The notes under the pieces were generated by a model. It had not been told where the DNA came from. It made no database searches and was given only the letters and a program-made list of their open reading frames with translations. Positions 38,301 to 49,974 of a stretch of 64,000 nucleotides of DNA are shown here, piece after piece. This DNA comes from Amblyornis subalaris (taxonomy: Eukaryota; Chordata; Aves; Passeriformes; Ptilonorhynchidae): assembly GCA_018881555.1 (NCBI GenBank), contig JACAXG010000061.1, forward strand, positions 3,705,536 to 3,769,535. The letters are read 5' to 3'. How positions within the stretch are numbered: position 1 is the stretch's first letter; every line of letters begins with the position of its first letter. The position numbers and the translations under genes were made by a program.

Positions 38301-39893
38301 CCTTTAACTCTGCCTATCCACACTTGGATGTGTTTCACCATCCAGAAAGGTATTTGTCAACCCACTGGCCAGAACCTACAGGCAAGGGAAAATGGCTATG
38401 GACCACTAGGATTTCAGACACAAACCCAAACTGCATACATACACATTGCCCCTCATACATCCACACTAGCAAAAAATAACCAAACTTTCCAAGTTTTGTC
38501 TAATTTTTATTGGGTTTTACAATAAAACAATTACAGAAATTAAATTAAAAATTACAGATACGCTATCTGAGGTGGTCATTTCCGAAAAAGGTTGTGCATC
38601 TTTCTAGTTAAATCCTACTCTAACTAGGAATTCCTGCTCTACAAATCCATTCTCTGCTCAAATTTGCATGAACGTATTCACTGATTATATGTGATTATGT
38701 AAGTTGAAGGAAGCAGTGGTGGTACACGGCAGTGTGAATAGCAGCAAACATGCATTAAAAGCTAATCTCTCTTTAACATCTGGCTGGATAATGCCAATTT
38801 GTTTCTGGCTTTGGTTTGTTGTTTTTTTCAATCATCTCTCACATCCAGGGGCCAAGACAGGGATTACATTAAGTGGACTAGTGTTGCTGATGGTTTGAAA
38901 ATGGATTCCCTGTGCCCAGGTTTCCCAGCTCTTTGCCGTTTGCTTTCTGCAGATGTTAGAGCGATGGAGCCTGGTTTGCATGAACGCCCATGCAAAGCCC
39001 ATTTGAAGTTTGCACGCTCGAATACTGCCATATAGCAGAAGTGCTGGGCTGAGATGACAAAGCTCTAGCAGAGCCTCGAGCTTAAACTTAATGAGGGACA
39101 AAAATTCTTCATCCGCCACTGCTGTGACCATTTCTCTTCAATCTATGTTCCGCAATTACTACATTTAAAAGGGACACTGCTTAACACAGTGGGGGTTCAA
39201 GTTCATTGGGAAATTTTTCTAGATCCCAGGCACACAGGCAAGTGAATGAGGTTTTGACTGTGCCTGGAGTAGCAGGTGCCATTATTTCAAGTGAATGTAA
39301 TAAAAAGATTTCATTTCAGCTCTGCACAGAGACAGCAGAGACTGCAGTACCACCATTTTTCTAAGGCTAAAGCTTTGAGAAAAACCCTTTAGGTTTTATT
39401 CGGCAGGATAAAATTTATATTGTCAACCCAAAGCTCTTCCCCTGATCACAAAATTTGCATTCCTCTGGATAGAGGAAAAAAAACCAAAACTGTCTGATAC
39501 TACTCATGATAAACTCAGCTCTCTTTTGAACAGGCAGGTTGAAATACTGGTAGCAGACCCTTCACAGTCTATCTGACCTGTTAGGAAAGAAGAAAGATAA
39601 TAAATGGGACAAGTAAATTTGAATTACAAATAAATTAGAGGAAGCCACAATCAAGGTACTGACATTCAGTAAGTGAAAAAAAGAAAGCTTTTGTGCAGGT
39701 AAATTATCTACTGCGAATTATTTACTCAGCTCTGCTGTGAAGAGCTCTCAGGATGGGGGAGAGAGAAGCAGGTACATTGTTTGCTGGTTCAAGCTTCTGA
39801 TCCTGAGAATCAATCTTTGACCATGAAAGAAACACTGCTGCCTCTTCAAGTGTAATTTATTCAATAAGATGCTTTTCTTTCTTTTTTTTTCAG
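32341..39893. other. Non-coding DNA with a G+C-richer patch, no gene seen
   Basis: From about 32.4 to 34.4 kb the sequence is richer in G+C with scattered CpG (for example 33775-33850), and open frames overlap on both strands. This is the usual effect of G+C on frame length. I see no TATA/initiator arrangement, no CpG island of typical density and no recognised domain. The longest frame of the window (168 codons, 36734-37240, plus) has no motif or splice context. The rest is A+T-rich unique DNA, including an A-run at about 35331-35343. Confidence 0.5.
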
Positions 39894-40077
39894 GATGGAT
39901 GCTGCAGAGATTCTTGGTTTTCATTTGTCTTTGTGTGGAGATGTGAAGGAAGTTTGCCATATTGACCATTTCATGCTAATATCTCAATATATTCATATAT
40001 TTTTTGGATATGGGATTGTGAAGGACTCTGCTGACTTCGGGACACTGCTGTCAAAAATGGAGATAAACCTGCTGAAA
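39894..40077 (+). other. Exon-like open interval with splice-like flanks (candidate)
   Basis: A long pyrimidine tract (about 39871-39890) ends in CAG at 39891-39893. It is followed by a 184-base interval, open from an ATG at 39895, and then AAA/GTAATT with GT at 40078-40079. The encoded 61 residues begin MDAAEILGFHLSLCGDVKEV and have balanced composition with two cysteines. I recognise no family. The acceptor is good and the donor is weak (T at +5). It may equally be a chance frame or a non-coding-RNA exon. Confidence 0.15.
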
Positions 40078-40079
40078 GT

Positions 40080-43013
40080 AATTTAACTCTATTTCTGTAC
40101 AGCAGGTAATATTAAAACTAATGGTATATGAGAGTACCTGTTTTCTTGGGGATTTTTTACTTTGAGTGCTTTATAACATTCATGCAGAGCAGTGGTCCTC
40201 TGTTCCCACAAGAATTTATACCTCACGAGGGTCTCATTTCATATGCACAAGTAAAATATTCTCCAAAGGCATGGGTGCCTCTCGATCCAGCCAAGGCAGC
40301 ATTAGTCCTTCTGCAGCTTTCAAGCCAAGTCCTCCAAACCAGGAGCAGAGAGTTGTGGTGTGGAGGCACGATTGGGGTTGGAATAACACCACCATGAAGG
40401 TGCTCCCTGGGACACAGATGCAGGGAGAGCAACATGTTTTATATCTTCTGCATCTTTATCTTCCAATATTATATACACTCCAGGTTGCCACTGGGTTATT
40501 TTTAGGTCATTTCAGGGATATATTTCTGCAAGAGCTATTTCTGGGAGCTCTGCCAAATTGGAAACTGTAGTAACCTATACACCCCCCACAAAGATGTATA
40601 CCCAGCAGCCACAGCCATCCTCTTCCTTGCTACTCCTCGCAGCCCCCAGGGAGAAGGCACATCAGTCTGTAGGAAAAAAGAATGCAAAATAAACGCCCCC
40701 ACAAGGCTGAGGAAGAGCCAAGCACCCAGCAGAGCTGCAGGCGCACATCCCCGCTGGAAGCTGTAGACATGCCCCAGCCATGTAGTAACCCAGGCAGGCT
40801 TTCCCCGAGCAGACACTGATGGGAGGCTGGGGTATGGCCCCCACTGTCCTCTCAAACTGCTCTGCTCTGTGTTCTGATGTGATGGACAAAGTGAATTGGA
40901 GTTTTTCATCAGGCTGTGAGAGGCTGTTTGTCTGATAAGCAGGCCCTGCAACGACTGCTGTAACTCCAGATGTTGTGGCTTGCAGGGTTTGGAAATTCCT
41001 TGTGTTAGAAATGTTGGCCTAGGTTTGGAGTTCTGGAATTTAATCTGGGAGAATCTTTTCAGTCATCAAAAATACATCATGAATTGACCAGCAAATACGA
41101 GTTTCTCTGGGTTTGGATGCACTTGCAAGGGTTTAATGTGTATGGAAAACACAACGTGCCAGAGGATTCCAGGCACTGCTGTGGCAAGGCAGAAGCATGG
41201 CCCTAAACACAGAAGTGAAACTGCAGTTCATTTGCAGTTTTTCAGGGTTTAAACTGTTCTGTACTTGATGCAGTAGTGCAGAGTGCTTTGAAATGTGGGC
41301 AAATCTACAAAGCGCAATGGGTTGTCTCTCATAATCACTGGCAATGCTCTAGAACTAACAAAAAGTAACTAAATCCTGTTTTATGTCACCATCTTTTCCC
41401 AGTTTGGGTGTCAGGATTTTGCTATATGCATCTTAATCTTGTCTACAAGGCATGATGCTGTCAGCATTATGGGGAAAATTTTTTTACTGTAACACTGACT
41501 TTTTTATTCATCACAGAGGTATGGATCAGTTAAATTCTGCTTTACATAGTGGACCAATTTTCCACAAAAAAGTCGATAGAGAAAAAGAATTTAAATGCTA
41601 AATTAACCCTCCAACAAAAGCAATGTTTTAGCCCAATGCCTCCTTGATGTCCAGAACAAATTTTGCTAAGAGAGAGCTTTCTAAGGAATCTGTGTCAAAG
41701 TAGATCTATTATCTGATAGATAAGTAATGGGCTTCATCAGTCATTTTTATCCATGGGAAGAGGGCAAAGGATGGAAGAGGAAAGTGAGTCTGTTGGAAGG
41801 CTGTCCATTGGAAGCATTACCCAGACAGTGAGATTGCATGTCTGCATGCAGACTTGAAAAGACACAGATCATCAGATACCAGCGCATGCCTTTGAAAATG
41901 GGTCATAAACATTAGAGGAAAGGATACAAGGACAAAGAGAGTAGCACAGCTTTAAACTACAGAGGTTATGTAAATCCATATATGTGCGTGTGTGTGTGCA
42001 TATGTGATAAACAAGCGGGATAAAGAACTCAAATCTGTCAAACAATGATATTGAGTTAAAGGCTTGTTTATAGCAATTTCGCTCAACACTTTTCCAACTC
42101 CCTCCTTGAAACAGTGCTGGAAACTATATTAAAATGCACTATACAGTGGTGTAAAATACATGGGGAAGCTGAGGAGGCATGCAGCAATGGAGCTGTACCA
42201 GCTACTGTGTCTCTCCATAGCAGCAGTTCAACCCATTTCCAGGTGCTGGAAGTCATCTGTCTGCTCCATCAGGTTGAGAGAGTGCTCCTGACCTGGGACA
42301 ACAAATTGTCAATCAGTCAGGCCCATGGTGTGGTTCGGAAGCCAGCAGAGGTGTGGGACTACAGGCAGTTTAGATGTTATCATACCTCTCTTAGAAGGTG
42401 ACCTTGCTTGGAATACAATGCGTTTCAGCACATGAGCATCATATATATGAAGTGATGCCTTCCAAATGGAATGGCATGGTTTGCACCCTGGCTGTCATTG
42501 TTGGCTGTCACATACCACCACCAGCTTCAAGGTGAAAAATGGTCAGTAAAGGGGGTATACCAATGTTCTTGTCTGATGATCCCTCCTCTGTTCATCTCAT
42601 ACTCACTTGGAAAGGAGTTCAAACCAATAGTTGGCTTCAATAATATTTCTTTGGTGAAAAAAAAGTGAAGGACTTTAAGGAGGTGGTGAACTGTGGCAGC
42701 AGAGGGCTTCTAGAAGCTCTTTGCTTCTTACTGTCCATAACAGGGCTTTATTCCTTTTGTGACTCAGGGGCATGAAATGGGAATCTGATGAGAAAATAAG
42801 TGATTTTGTTCATACTTCAGGAAGCCTGAAACTGAGATGGGCAAATACCATGTGTGAAGTCCCAATGCAATGTCACATATCAGAACTGTATCATGCTCCA
42901 AATGCAGGTAAAATGAAGCTGTTTGACAGTTTGAATTAATTGAAAATAGGGAGTATTGCTGAGCCATTTTCTTAGTGCTGTCTATATCAGAAAAGTTGCT
43001 GCTCCCACTCAGA
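40080..43013. other. Unique non-coding DNA, no gene seen
   Basis: Overlapping open frames of up to 138 codons occur on both strands at 40.1-41.0 kb, where the sequence is more G+C-rich. None has a recognised domain. A TG microsatellite lies at 41977-42008. No transposon is recognised until the LTR at 43019. Confidence 0.5.
41977..42008. repeat. TG microsatellite
   Basis: An interrupted TG tract flanked by ATAT and CATATG on its two sides. It is short and probably not very polymorphic. Confidence 0.8.
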
Positions 43014-43018
43014 GCTTG
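43014..43018. repeat. Target-site duplication, left copy (GCTTG)
   Basis: These five bases immediately precede the TG that begins the LTR, and they are repeated exactly at 43591-43595 just after the terminal CA. A perfect 5-bp duplication marks integrase-mediated insertion and fixes both LTR borders. Confidence 0.85.
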
Positions 43019-43136
43019 TGTGGTGGTTTAACATTAGCCAGAGCCAAGGGCCATGAAGCCACTTTCCCACTTGTGGGAAATGGGAGAGAATAGTAAGCAT
43101 AAAAGCTGGAAAGCTCATGGGTTGAGATAAAAACGT

Positions 43137-43142
43137 TTTAAT
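43137..43142 (-). promoter_or_regulatory. LTR poly(A) signal ATTAAA
   Basis: The minus strand reads ATTAAA here, about 170 bases downstream of the TATA-like box in LTR sense. That spacing suits a retroviral R/U5 border. Whether it is still used is unknown. Confidence 0.55.
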
Positions 43143-43308
43143 GGGGAAATCAAAAGCCATGCACACAAGAAAAGCTAAACAAGGAATTAATTCACAGGCA
43201 GGTGTTCAACCATCTCCAGCAGAGCAGGGCCCCATCTCACGCAGCAGTTACTTGGGAAGACAAAGCCATCGCGCCAAACGCCTCTCCCTTCCTGCTTCTT
43301 CCCCCCAC

Positions 43309-43316
43309 TTTGTATA
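43309..43316 (-). promoter_or_regulatory. LTR TATA-like box (TATACAAA)
   Basis: On the minus strand the octamer TATACAAA lies in the expected U3 position, followed by a G-rich stretch. It departs from TATAAA by an inserted C. If active it would drive leftward transcription, toward lower coordinates. Confidence 0.5.
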
Positions 43317-43590
43317 CTGAGCATGATGCCATATGGTCTGGAATATCCCTGTGGTCAGTTGGGAGCAGCTGTCCCAGCTGTGTCGCCTCCCAGTTTCCCA
43401 TTCACCCCCAGCCCCCTCAGCAGCATGGCAGTACAAAAACCAGAAAAGGCCTTGGCTCTGCACAAGCCCTGCTCAGCAATCACAAAAACTTTTCTGTATT
43501 ATCAACTATGTTTTCATCACAAATGCAAAACACAACCCCATAATAGCCACCATGAAGAAAATTAAGTCTACCACAACTGAAACCGGCACA

Positions 43591-43595
43591 GCTTG
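43591..43595. repeat. Target-site duplication, right copy (GCTTG)
   Basis: An exact match of 43014-43018 directly after the LTR's terminal CA. Its first bases run on into the CR1 fragment. Confidence 0.85.
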
Positions 43596-43685
43596 TTAGG
43601 CCACACCTGGAATACTGTGTTCAGTTTTAGTCCCCACTATGCAAAAGAGATATAGACAGGCTGGAGAGGGTCCAGAGAAGCTGCC
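43591..43685 (+). mobile_element. CR1 LINE fragment, internal 3' ORF2 region
   Basis: GGCCACACCTGGAATACTGT (43599-43618), followed by GTTCAGTTTTAGTCCCCAC and then GCTGGAGAGGGTCCAGAGAAGC (about 43661-43682), is the well-known CR1 segment near the end of the reverse-transcriptase frame. In most copies it reads 'gaccacacctggaatactgtgttcagttttgggc...ctggagcgtgtccagagaag'. The piece is about 95 bp, loses similarity after 43685, and encodes nothing intact. Its left edge coincides with the LTR duplication, so the LTR may have landed in or beside this older element. Confidence 0.85.
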
Positions 43686-46600
43686 TCACATGTGATCCTG
43701 GATTAATGCACACTTAAGGCATCGCAAGTGATATTTTCCTATCAGGTGGGCTTAAGCACCACTTTTAAAGCTACCGTGAGTGTCATGGAGAGGTTACAGA
43801 GATACAGAAGGGCTTCAGACTATTATTATTATTTTTATTGCTGAGTGCAGTTGTCCAAGTTTCAAGAGGAAAGGCTGATGAAATTTATAGCTATATTAAT
43901 AATCTTCATCATATCCTTTTGTGCAGATGCCTCTTGCATGTTTCCTTAAAACCCATGAGATCATCTGCAGCTTGCTAATGGAAAGCAGTTTATTTTGAAG
44001 GAGGAAGAACTGACAGATTTTTGTTCCCATGAACTGTATAAGAAATCTAACAAACCAAATGCAGATGGATCAATACAGGCTGTCCTTTATTTATCACCCT
44101 CCGTCTTCCTCACTTTATTTTTATGGCTATTAAAGATGCTATCATTGATATACCATTTTTGACTGTCTCTATATAATGTATACACTGGACAATGCTGCCA
44201 TTGATATTCACGTAAGATGCTGGGGTATTGAATGACCCTGGAAAGTGGTGTAGCCTGTCTTTCATTTCCGCTGCACTAGATTTAGCCAGAGCTGGATCTC
44301 CAGTGAGTAACATTTCTGCTACACTCCAGGAGGTGCAAGGGAAGTTTGATCTTTGCTCTGAGTATTTCTGCACTTTCAAGTGTGCTTGAGTTTTCTTTTA
44401 GGTAGGACTTCAGCTGGGGAGTTCTTGGGCTCTCTGCTTCATTAAAGTCATTCCCTTTGGGCTTGTGATCACCACAGAATGCAGCAGTGCCTGACAGCAG
44501 CCCTTTGATTATATGATTTCAATTAAAACTCACTACTCGCTACACACGAGGAGGAGCCATGCTCCAAACAGTGACATTTTGTCATGAGTAAACAACTGAT
44601 GGGAGTTGCGTGAATCTGAAGCTTGATGTGGCTTATCCTTGCCTGCTGTTACGAATGGGAGAAAGAGCTGCACTGACTGACAGCATTGTGTCAGCTAATT
44701 TGACTGTCAACAAGAGAATTAAACCTGCTTATGGAAGCGTGGGCATCAGAGATTAAAGGGTCTGCACTGCAGTTCTGATTGCAACTGCTGGACAGCATAG
44801 TCACCCACAAGCTAGTTTTAAATGAGTCATCCTAAGACTGGTAGCAGTCTGAAAGTGGGAAACCAAACTCAGCAATGACTAGTCACCCCACTACTTGGGG
44901 AGATTTACAGCCTGCCATGTACTTTCAGTTTAGGATCTGAAATTGGACTGAAACTGGATATAGAAACTTGCTTTTCCAGGTAAGTCGGCTCAACTCCTCT
45001 TAAAAGCAATGCAAAGAACAACAATGCCCTTACATTCATCAAAAGTAGCTTTAACTGTGCTCCTGCAGCAAGATTCACCTCAGACGTCAGAATGAGAATG
45101 TGATGTTCTTGTAGGTCTGGCACCAGGTAACTAGTGCTGTGTAGTTGGGAAATCCGGTCTATTCAGGCAGCCTATATTTGATTGCTGCAATCCTTGCAAA
45201 TTTAGTAAGAAGAAAATGTATTCCTTTTCCCAGCTAAATCTGGTGTAAGCAGGTAGAAATCCAGGGCTAAAGCCTTACAATAGAAGGAAACATTATTCTA
45301 GTGTCTCAATCTGCTGGAAACAAATGCTATGGCATTTAAATTGGAGCATCTATCTCTAGCAACCCAGCACCTCTAATCGGTTTCTCACCTTTACATTTGA
45401 ATGCAGTGAAGGCAGAGGTACTGCATTTACAATTATAGCAGATGACTTCATCCCTCTGAAATGACTTTAAAAGATTAGAATTCATAGATTATTTATTAAC
45501 TCTTAGTGAATGTATTTCTAGAATGGGAACAACATATTGCATCAATGTCTAGTTCCACTGTTTAACTACTTTAATTAAGAGGGAAATGTATATTGCTGTA
45601 AGGAATTCAGCCCACATACCAATGTGTGAGGCTTCTTCCTAACTGTTTGCTTTTTGGTAGAAAGCCTTTGTTCCTTCAAACTCATGTTAGTAACAGTGAT
45701 CGTAACACTGGAATCTTCCTGTGATAACTCATAAATAACACTTCTAGCTAAAACAAGGCTGTTCAGCCAAGCCATCCAAAACAGGCAACCCAACAGTTTA
45801 CTTGACCCATTTTGATCCTGAGCATCTGATTCACAGGTTGGCAGAGAGATTTGTGACAAGAGTGGCATTGGCAGCTTTACCCAAAGACTCCTGCTGTCCA
45901 GATAACAAAAAAACCCATCTTGTCTAAGTTCATGACAGCAACTGCAGCATATCCAGAATTGTTTTCCTTCCTTCTTGGATTTTGTAGCAAATCTCTCCCC
46001 TACTAAAGCCTCCACTTGGTTCCTGGGTTGTAAAACAACCTGCCTTAGAAGTGGTAAAACACAGATGAGACAAGCATAAACACGGTGTTCCAGACCTCCA
46101 AACCAGGTGCCAGTCCAGATGAAATATAAAGCTGTCCACAGCTAAGCAGAGTTTTCCCAGAAAGGCTGAGACAGATCAAGACCCATCTGCTGTGAGTGGA
46201 ATGCCGGCTCCTTCCAACAAAGCTGGGGAACAAGAAAGAGGTAAACACAGCCCTGGATGCCTGCAGTAGCTGATCAGCACCAGCACACCACCGAGCCGCA
46301 GCCTGGACTCTTCTATGGGAAAAAGCCGGGATCAAAGTCAGGAGACAGAGAGAATTCACTGTGATTGACTTTGACAATGTGTTGTCCCAACAGAAAAAGA
46401 AAACAACATGATTTAGATGCTCTCAGAATGTCGCCTTTAAAGAAATGGAGATCTAATTATCAAGATATCGTTTGGGAGACCTGGTACAGAACAATGCACA
46501 GACATGGTGAAGAATTAAACCCTTTCAAAGCCATGTAAATGTATTTTTCCTTTATCTCTAGTACTTACAGTTTTCAGCTGGGCTATATGCATCAAGTCTA

Positions 46601-47050
46601 ATGATAGAGCATTTAAAAACACACCATATAATGCTTTTAGGCTTGGTGTAAAGTGTTATTATATGCTAAGATGCTAAGGACTAGTTTCACCTCAATGTTC
46701 TGATTCATTAAACAACTGCACTTGTATGGTGCCATCCTTGAATGATAAGGCATATCTGCAAAACGCAGCAAGAATTTGCAGGATTACACCTATGTGATTA
46801 GGATAATTTGAAAGGCACAAGAACTAAGAACCAGAAAGAAGGCCCATCAAGTCCATATCAGTCTATTACAACAGGACTTGTTCTGTTAAATAACCGAGTT
46901 GCTTTTTTAAGCTCTTGCACTTCACTTCTATAGTGGTGAACTCAAGAGCAAAGTAGTTACCAGGAATCACCAAGGTGGTCTGAATAAGAATTGTCTGAAA
47001 GCCTCTTAAATGGAACATGACTCTTAGGTTCCGAAAACACGTTCTTCATT

Positions 47051-47090
47051 TTATGTTAAAAGAAGCATATTTATGTTAAAAGAAGCACCA
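47051..47090. repeat. 20-bp tandem duplication
   Basis: Units at 47051-47070 and 47071-47090 are identical for their first 17 bases (TTATGTTAAAAGAAGCA) and differ only in the last three. It is a recent-looking slippage duplication with no link to a transposon. Confidence 0.9.
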
Positions 47091-47322
47091 TTTGGAAAGG
47101 TGCTTTCCTAACTTGCTGAAAAATTTTAAATGGAAGACATTTTTCCAGAAATTTTCACCACACTAAATTTTCTCCATTTTTCTGGACAAACATAGTTTGC
47201 ATATTTGGACAATGGTTTGGACAGGCAAACAAACTTGTGCGTATTTATTAAACCAAGTGCTAAACAATTCCATGGCTAATCTTTTGCCAGTTGCTACAAA
47301 TAAAGGCAATTGCAACCTGAAA

Positions 47323-47342
47323 AATTACAGTTAATTACAGTT
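47323..47342. repeat. 10-bp tandem duplication (AATTACAGTT)2
   Basis: Two exact, adjacent copies of AATTACAGTT. It lies within A+T-rich DNA about 230 bases from the 20-bp duplication. Confidence 0.85.
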
Positions 47343-49290
47343 AAGAGAGGCAACTGTGGAACCTGGTTCTGCTTAGTTTAAACCCTCGTCTTTCCTCTGG
47401 GCCAAATCCCAAGATCCTTTTATGCAGTATTTTGTTTCCTCAGACTTCCTTTATCTCCTAGCTTAAATTCAGTGCATACATCGTAACAGCTGCTGAGGTG
47501 TAGTTATGGTACATACTGGGAAAGGAACTCTGAGCTAGCAGTAATTTGCATGTTTCATTAACTAGATAATCAGGACACTTGGGCAAGTTTTTTTTTTCAA
47601 GGAAACATTCTTCACCTGGAAATGTGCCATCTTTAAACCCAGAAACTTCTTGTGGAAATGTATATCCCTCCTGAGTCTGGAATGAAAACTTCTGGCTCAA
47701 AGCAGACAGCGAGGCGCGTTCTCCTCCCACCAGGACTATGGGCTGAGCAGGCTTTTGCAACTGCATCTTATGTGTTCAGATGGAGGCTCTTGCCACCAGC
47801 CCATTCCAGGGTGGGGTTATGTCCACTTCTCCTGCCCTTGTACACATGGGAGAAATGGTTAATTTACTGAGAGACCTGCTCTGGCTCAGTGACCATTACA
47901 TGAATCTACAAATATAATGCTTGGCAAGCAGGTTCCAATCTGAACTGGGTACTTCAGGGATGTGAACACAAATCTCTCATGGTCCAGATGGCAGCACTGG
48001 ACTTTTGGCTACTGGGGCATGCCCTGTTTTGGGATACCACACCAACTCCCTCTCCTTTTTAGCAACCAGGAGAGTGTCAGGCTCTTCTGCACAACCAGCC
48101 CCATGTGCAAGTATTTCCCCTCCCAAATTCAGAGCTAGAGCCCAGGCTAAAGCATTTCTATTCCTGCTAAGACAACAGCAGATTAAATAGGATGAACTGA
48201 TCGGCTGTACTTCGTGTAAAGTTATCCCCAGAGATAAATGTACAATGTTGTTATGGAGGCTGTGGTGGTGTCTGCAGCGTAACTAAGGCTGACAGACTGC
48301 TTGCATGTGGGTGGCTGTCTTCTTTCCAGCTGTGACCAGCTGAATTATATCACCTGTCCCACTTGATATATTAGGATATGCCCAAACTCAAGATGCATGT
48401 TGCTGCAATAGGGAAATTAATGTCCACCACTGGAGGCAATTAATAATGATTAGGAGCAAAACAGCAGGGTTAAATCTGTGCATTTAACAAAGTGTTCATA
48501 CAGCTTTTTATACTATACTTCAGCCACCGGGTTCTCTCAAATTTCTGCTCCTCTTTGGCGGGGGCTAGGACAACCTTATCTTAATTAATGCGTAAACTTA
48601 GATGAAATGTCAAAGTTGTTTCAATAAGACATGTTTATTCATTACTTGATTCCAGCTTCAAACCCGGTAGAAGAAAGCATCAAACATACACTTGTGAAGG
48701 AGTCTATAGGAAAAAATGTTAACATTCCTCTCTGTGCACATTTTCATTCAGAACAGCACTGCTCTAGGTATTCGTGTTTGAAGTTGCTGGATCTCTTTGA
48801 TTTCTGGACTCCTCAGCTAGTGCACTAAAAATTGACAGCAAATTGACACATGGAAAATTTGCAATGCTCAGTTTAGAGCAACTCTTAATTACCACAGAAA
48901 ATGGTGAGTGATGGGTTATTAATTTCTCTTTTGTGGCCAAAATGTGATTTCAGATATGAATATTGGGCATCTAATAGGACTAGGCTGCTCTTGCATATTT
49001 TAAACTCCAGATACAGGAAGCCTAGTGGTGTTCAGTGCTTTGTGAACCTCTGTAAGAAACCACACAGTATTCCAACTCTAGGCATTCCAAAATTGATGAG
49101 GTTTTCAAATACATAAGAATTTCCTTTTGTGCAATTTTAATAATAGTGACATTCCTTAATATTCCCAAGATTTACAGCATACACATACATTCACAACTGT
49201 TTTATCTGCCTTTTTATTTTTGATTGCCTTTTTGACATTTTCCCAGCTTCTTTTGAAACTCTAAGGACTTAAATCTTGGTAGGGAAGGCA

Positions 49291-49306
49291 GGGAGGGAAG
49301 GGAGGG
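49291..49306 (+). repeat. Canonical G-quadruplex motif
   Basis: Four GGG runs (49291-49293, 49295-49297, 49300-49302, 49304-49306) have loops of one, two and one bases. A fifth run lies upstream at 49282-49284. Short-loop motifs of this form are known to favour parallel quadruplexes. It stands in otherwise A+T-rich DNA, away from any recognised promoter. Confidence 0.9.
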
Positions 49307-49974
49307 AGCTACAAGCTAAAGAAGACTGCAAAACTTTAAAAAAAAATGATGATTGCAATAAACTAGGGAGAGTCTGCAATGGGGTGCATGACAGCAGGTA
49401 AAGGACTTCATTAACTTCAAAATCTATCTCAAGTCAACTTTACTTCTTTGTAATATTAGGCAAGAGTTTTCATCAACACTGAGGGACAAAGATCATAGAT
49501 TTCACCAAATCAATGAGCCACCCTTGGCAGGCAGGTTGGGGATGGGAATGATGATGGGCAACCACATGTAAAAAAATATTTGTAACTATTCACATTTTCC
49601 ATGTTATCTGTATCCTTCCAAGTTTCTTATGTGATAAAAAGGACTCTGGGACTACTCCATTTTCATTCCTGTGAACTATGGTTAGATTATTTGCAGTCTT
49701 CCTGAAAGTTTGCCTTCAGCCACATACACTGTAACTACAGGCTCAGTATAAATATTATGCAGAAACACTCCTCAAAATAAAAACTTTACGAGTTCAGTAC
49801 TGGTATGCCTCACAAGTCCTGCAACTTCATCAGATGAACACTGTCCAAATCAGGTTCTGCACGTGAATGAAAATACAGAAATTCTTTTGCTATTGGTAGA
49901 TAAGGAGACATACATTTGCTCATCTGGAAGTATAAGAAAAGTTTTTTACTAGACTTAAAAGTGATGCACTATAC

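Larger units (their letters stand above)
43019..43590 (-). mobile_element. Solo LTR of an avian endogenous retrovirus (ERVL-like)
   Basis: This 572-bp unit starts TGTGGTGG and ends GGCACA on the plus strand, so it has TG...CA ends. It is flanked by perfect 5-bp GCTTG duplications. On the minus strand it reads as a normal LTR. It has a TATA-like box about 274 bases from the 5' end, an ATTAAA poly(A) signal about 450 bases in, and the segments 'accatatggcatcatgctca' and 'caccacaca' that I recall from a very common bird LTR. A 5-bp duplication is typical of class III (ERVL) elements. No internal retroviral sequence, primer-binding site or second LTR is present, so it most likely arose by LTR-LTR recombination of an older provirus. 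It contains no genes. The exact subfamily is not assigned. It lies directly against a CR1 fragment, which it may have interrupted. Confidence 0.88.
43686..49968. other. Unique non-coding DNA, no gene seen
   Basis: No exon is recognised. An ATT-rich simple tract lies near 43822-43840. A segment at about 44480-44720 carries several TGACAG/CTGTCA hexamers and looks like a possible regulatory element. Minus-strand frames around 45575-46377 (up to 146 codons) have no recognised domain. A 20-bp tandem duplication is at 47051-47090 and a 10-bp one at 47323-47342. Confidence 0.5.

Noticed and set aside
40535..40951. 138-codon minus-strand frame with hydrophobic stretches
   Set aside because: No recognised family. 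Overlapping frames are also open and no splice flanks are evident.
45575..46377. Overlapping minus-strand frames of 146, 110 and 69 codons
   Set aside because: Several phases are open at once, with no consistent coding signal, splice sites or recognised motifs.
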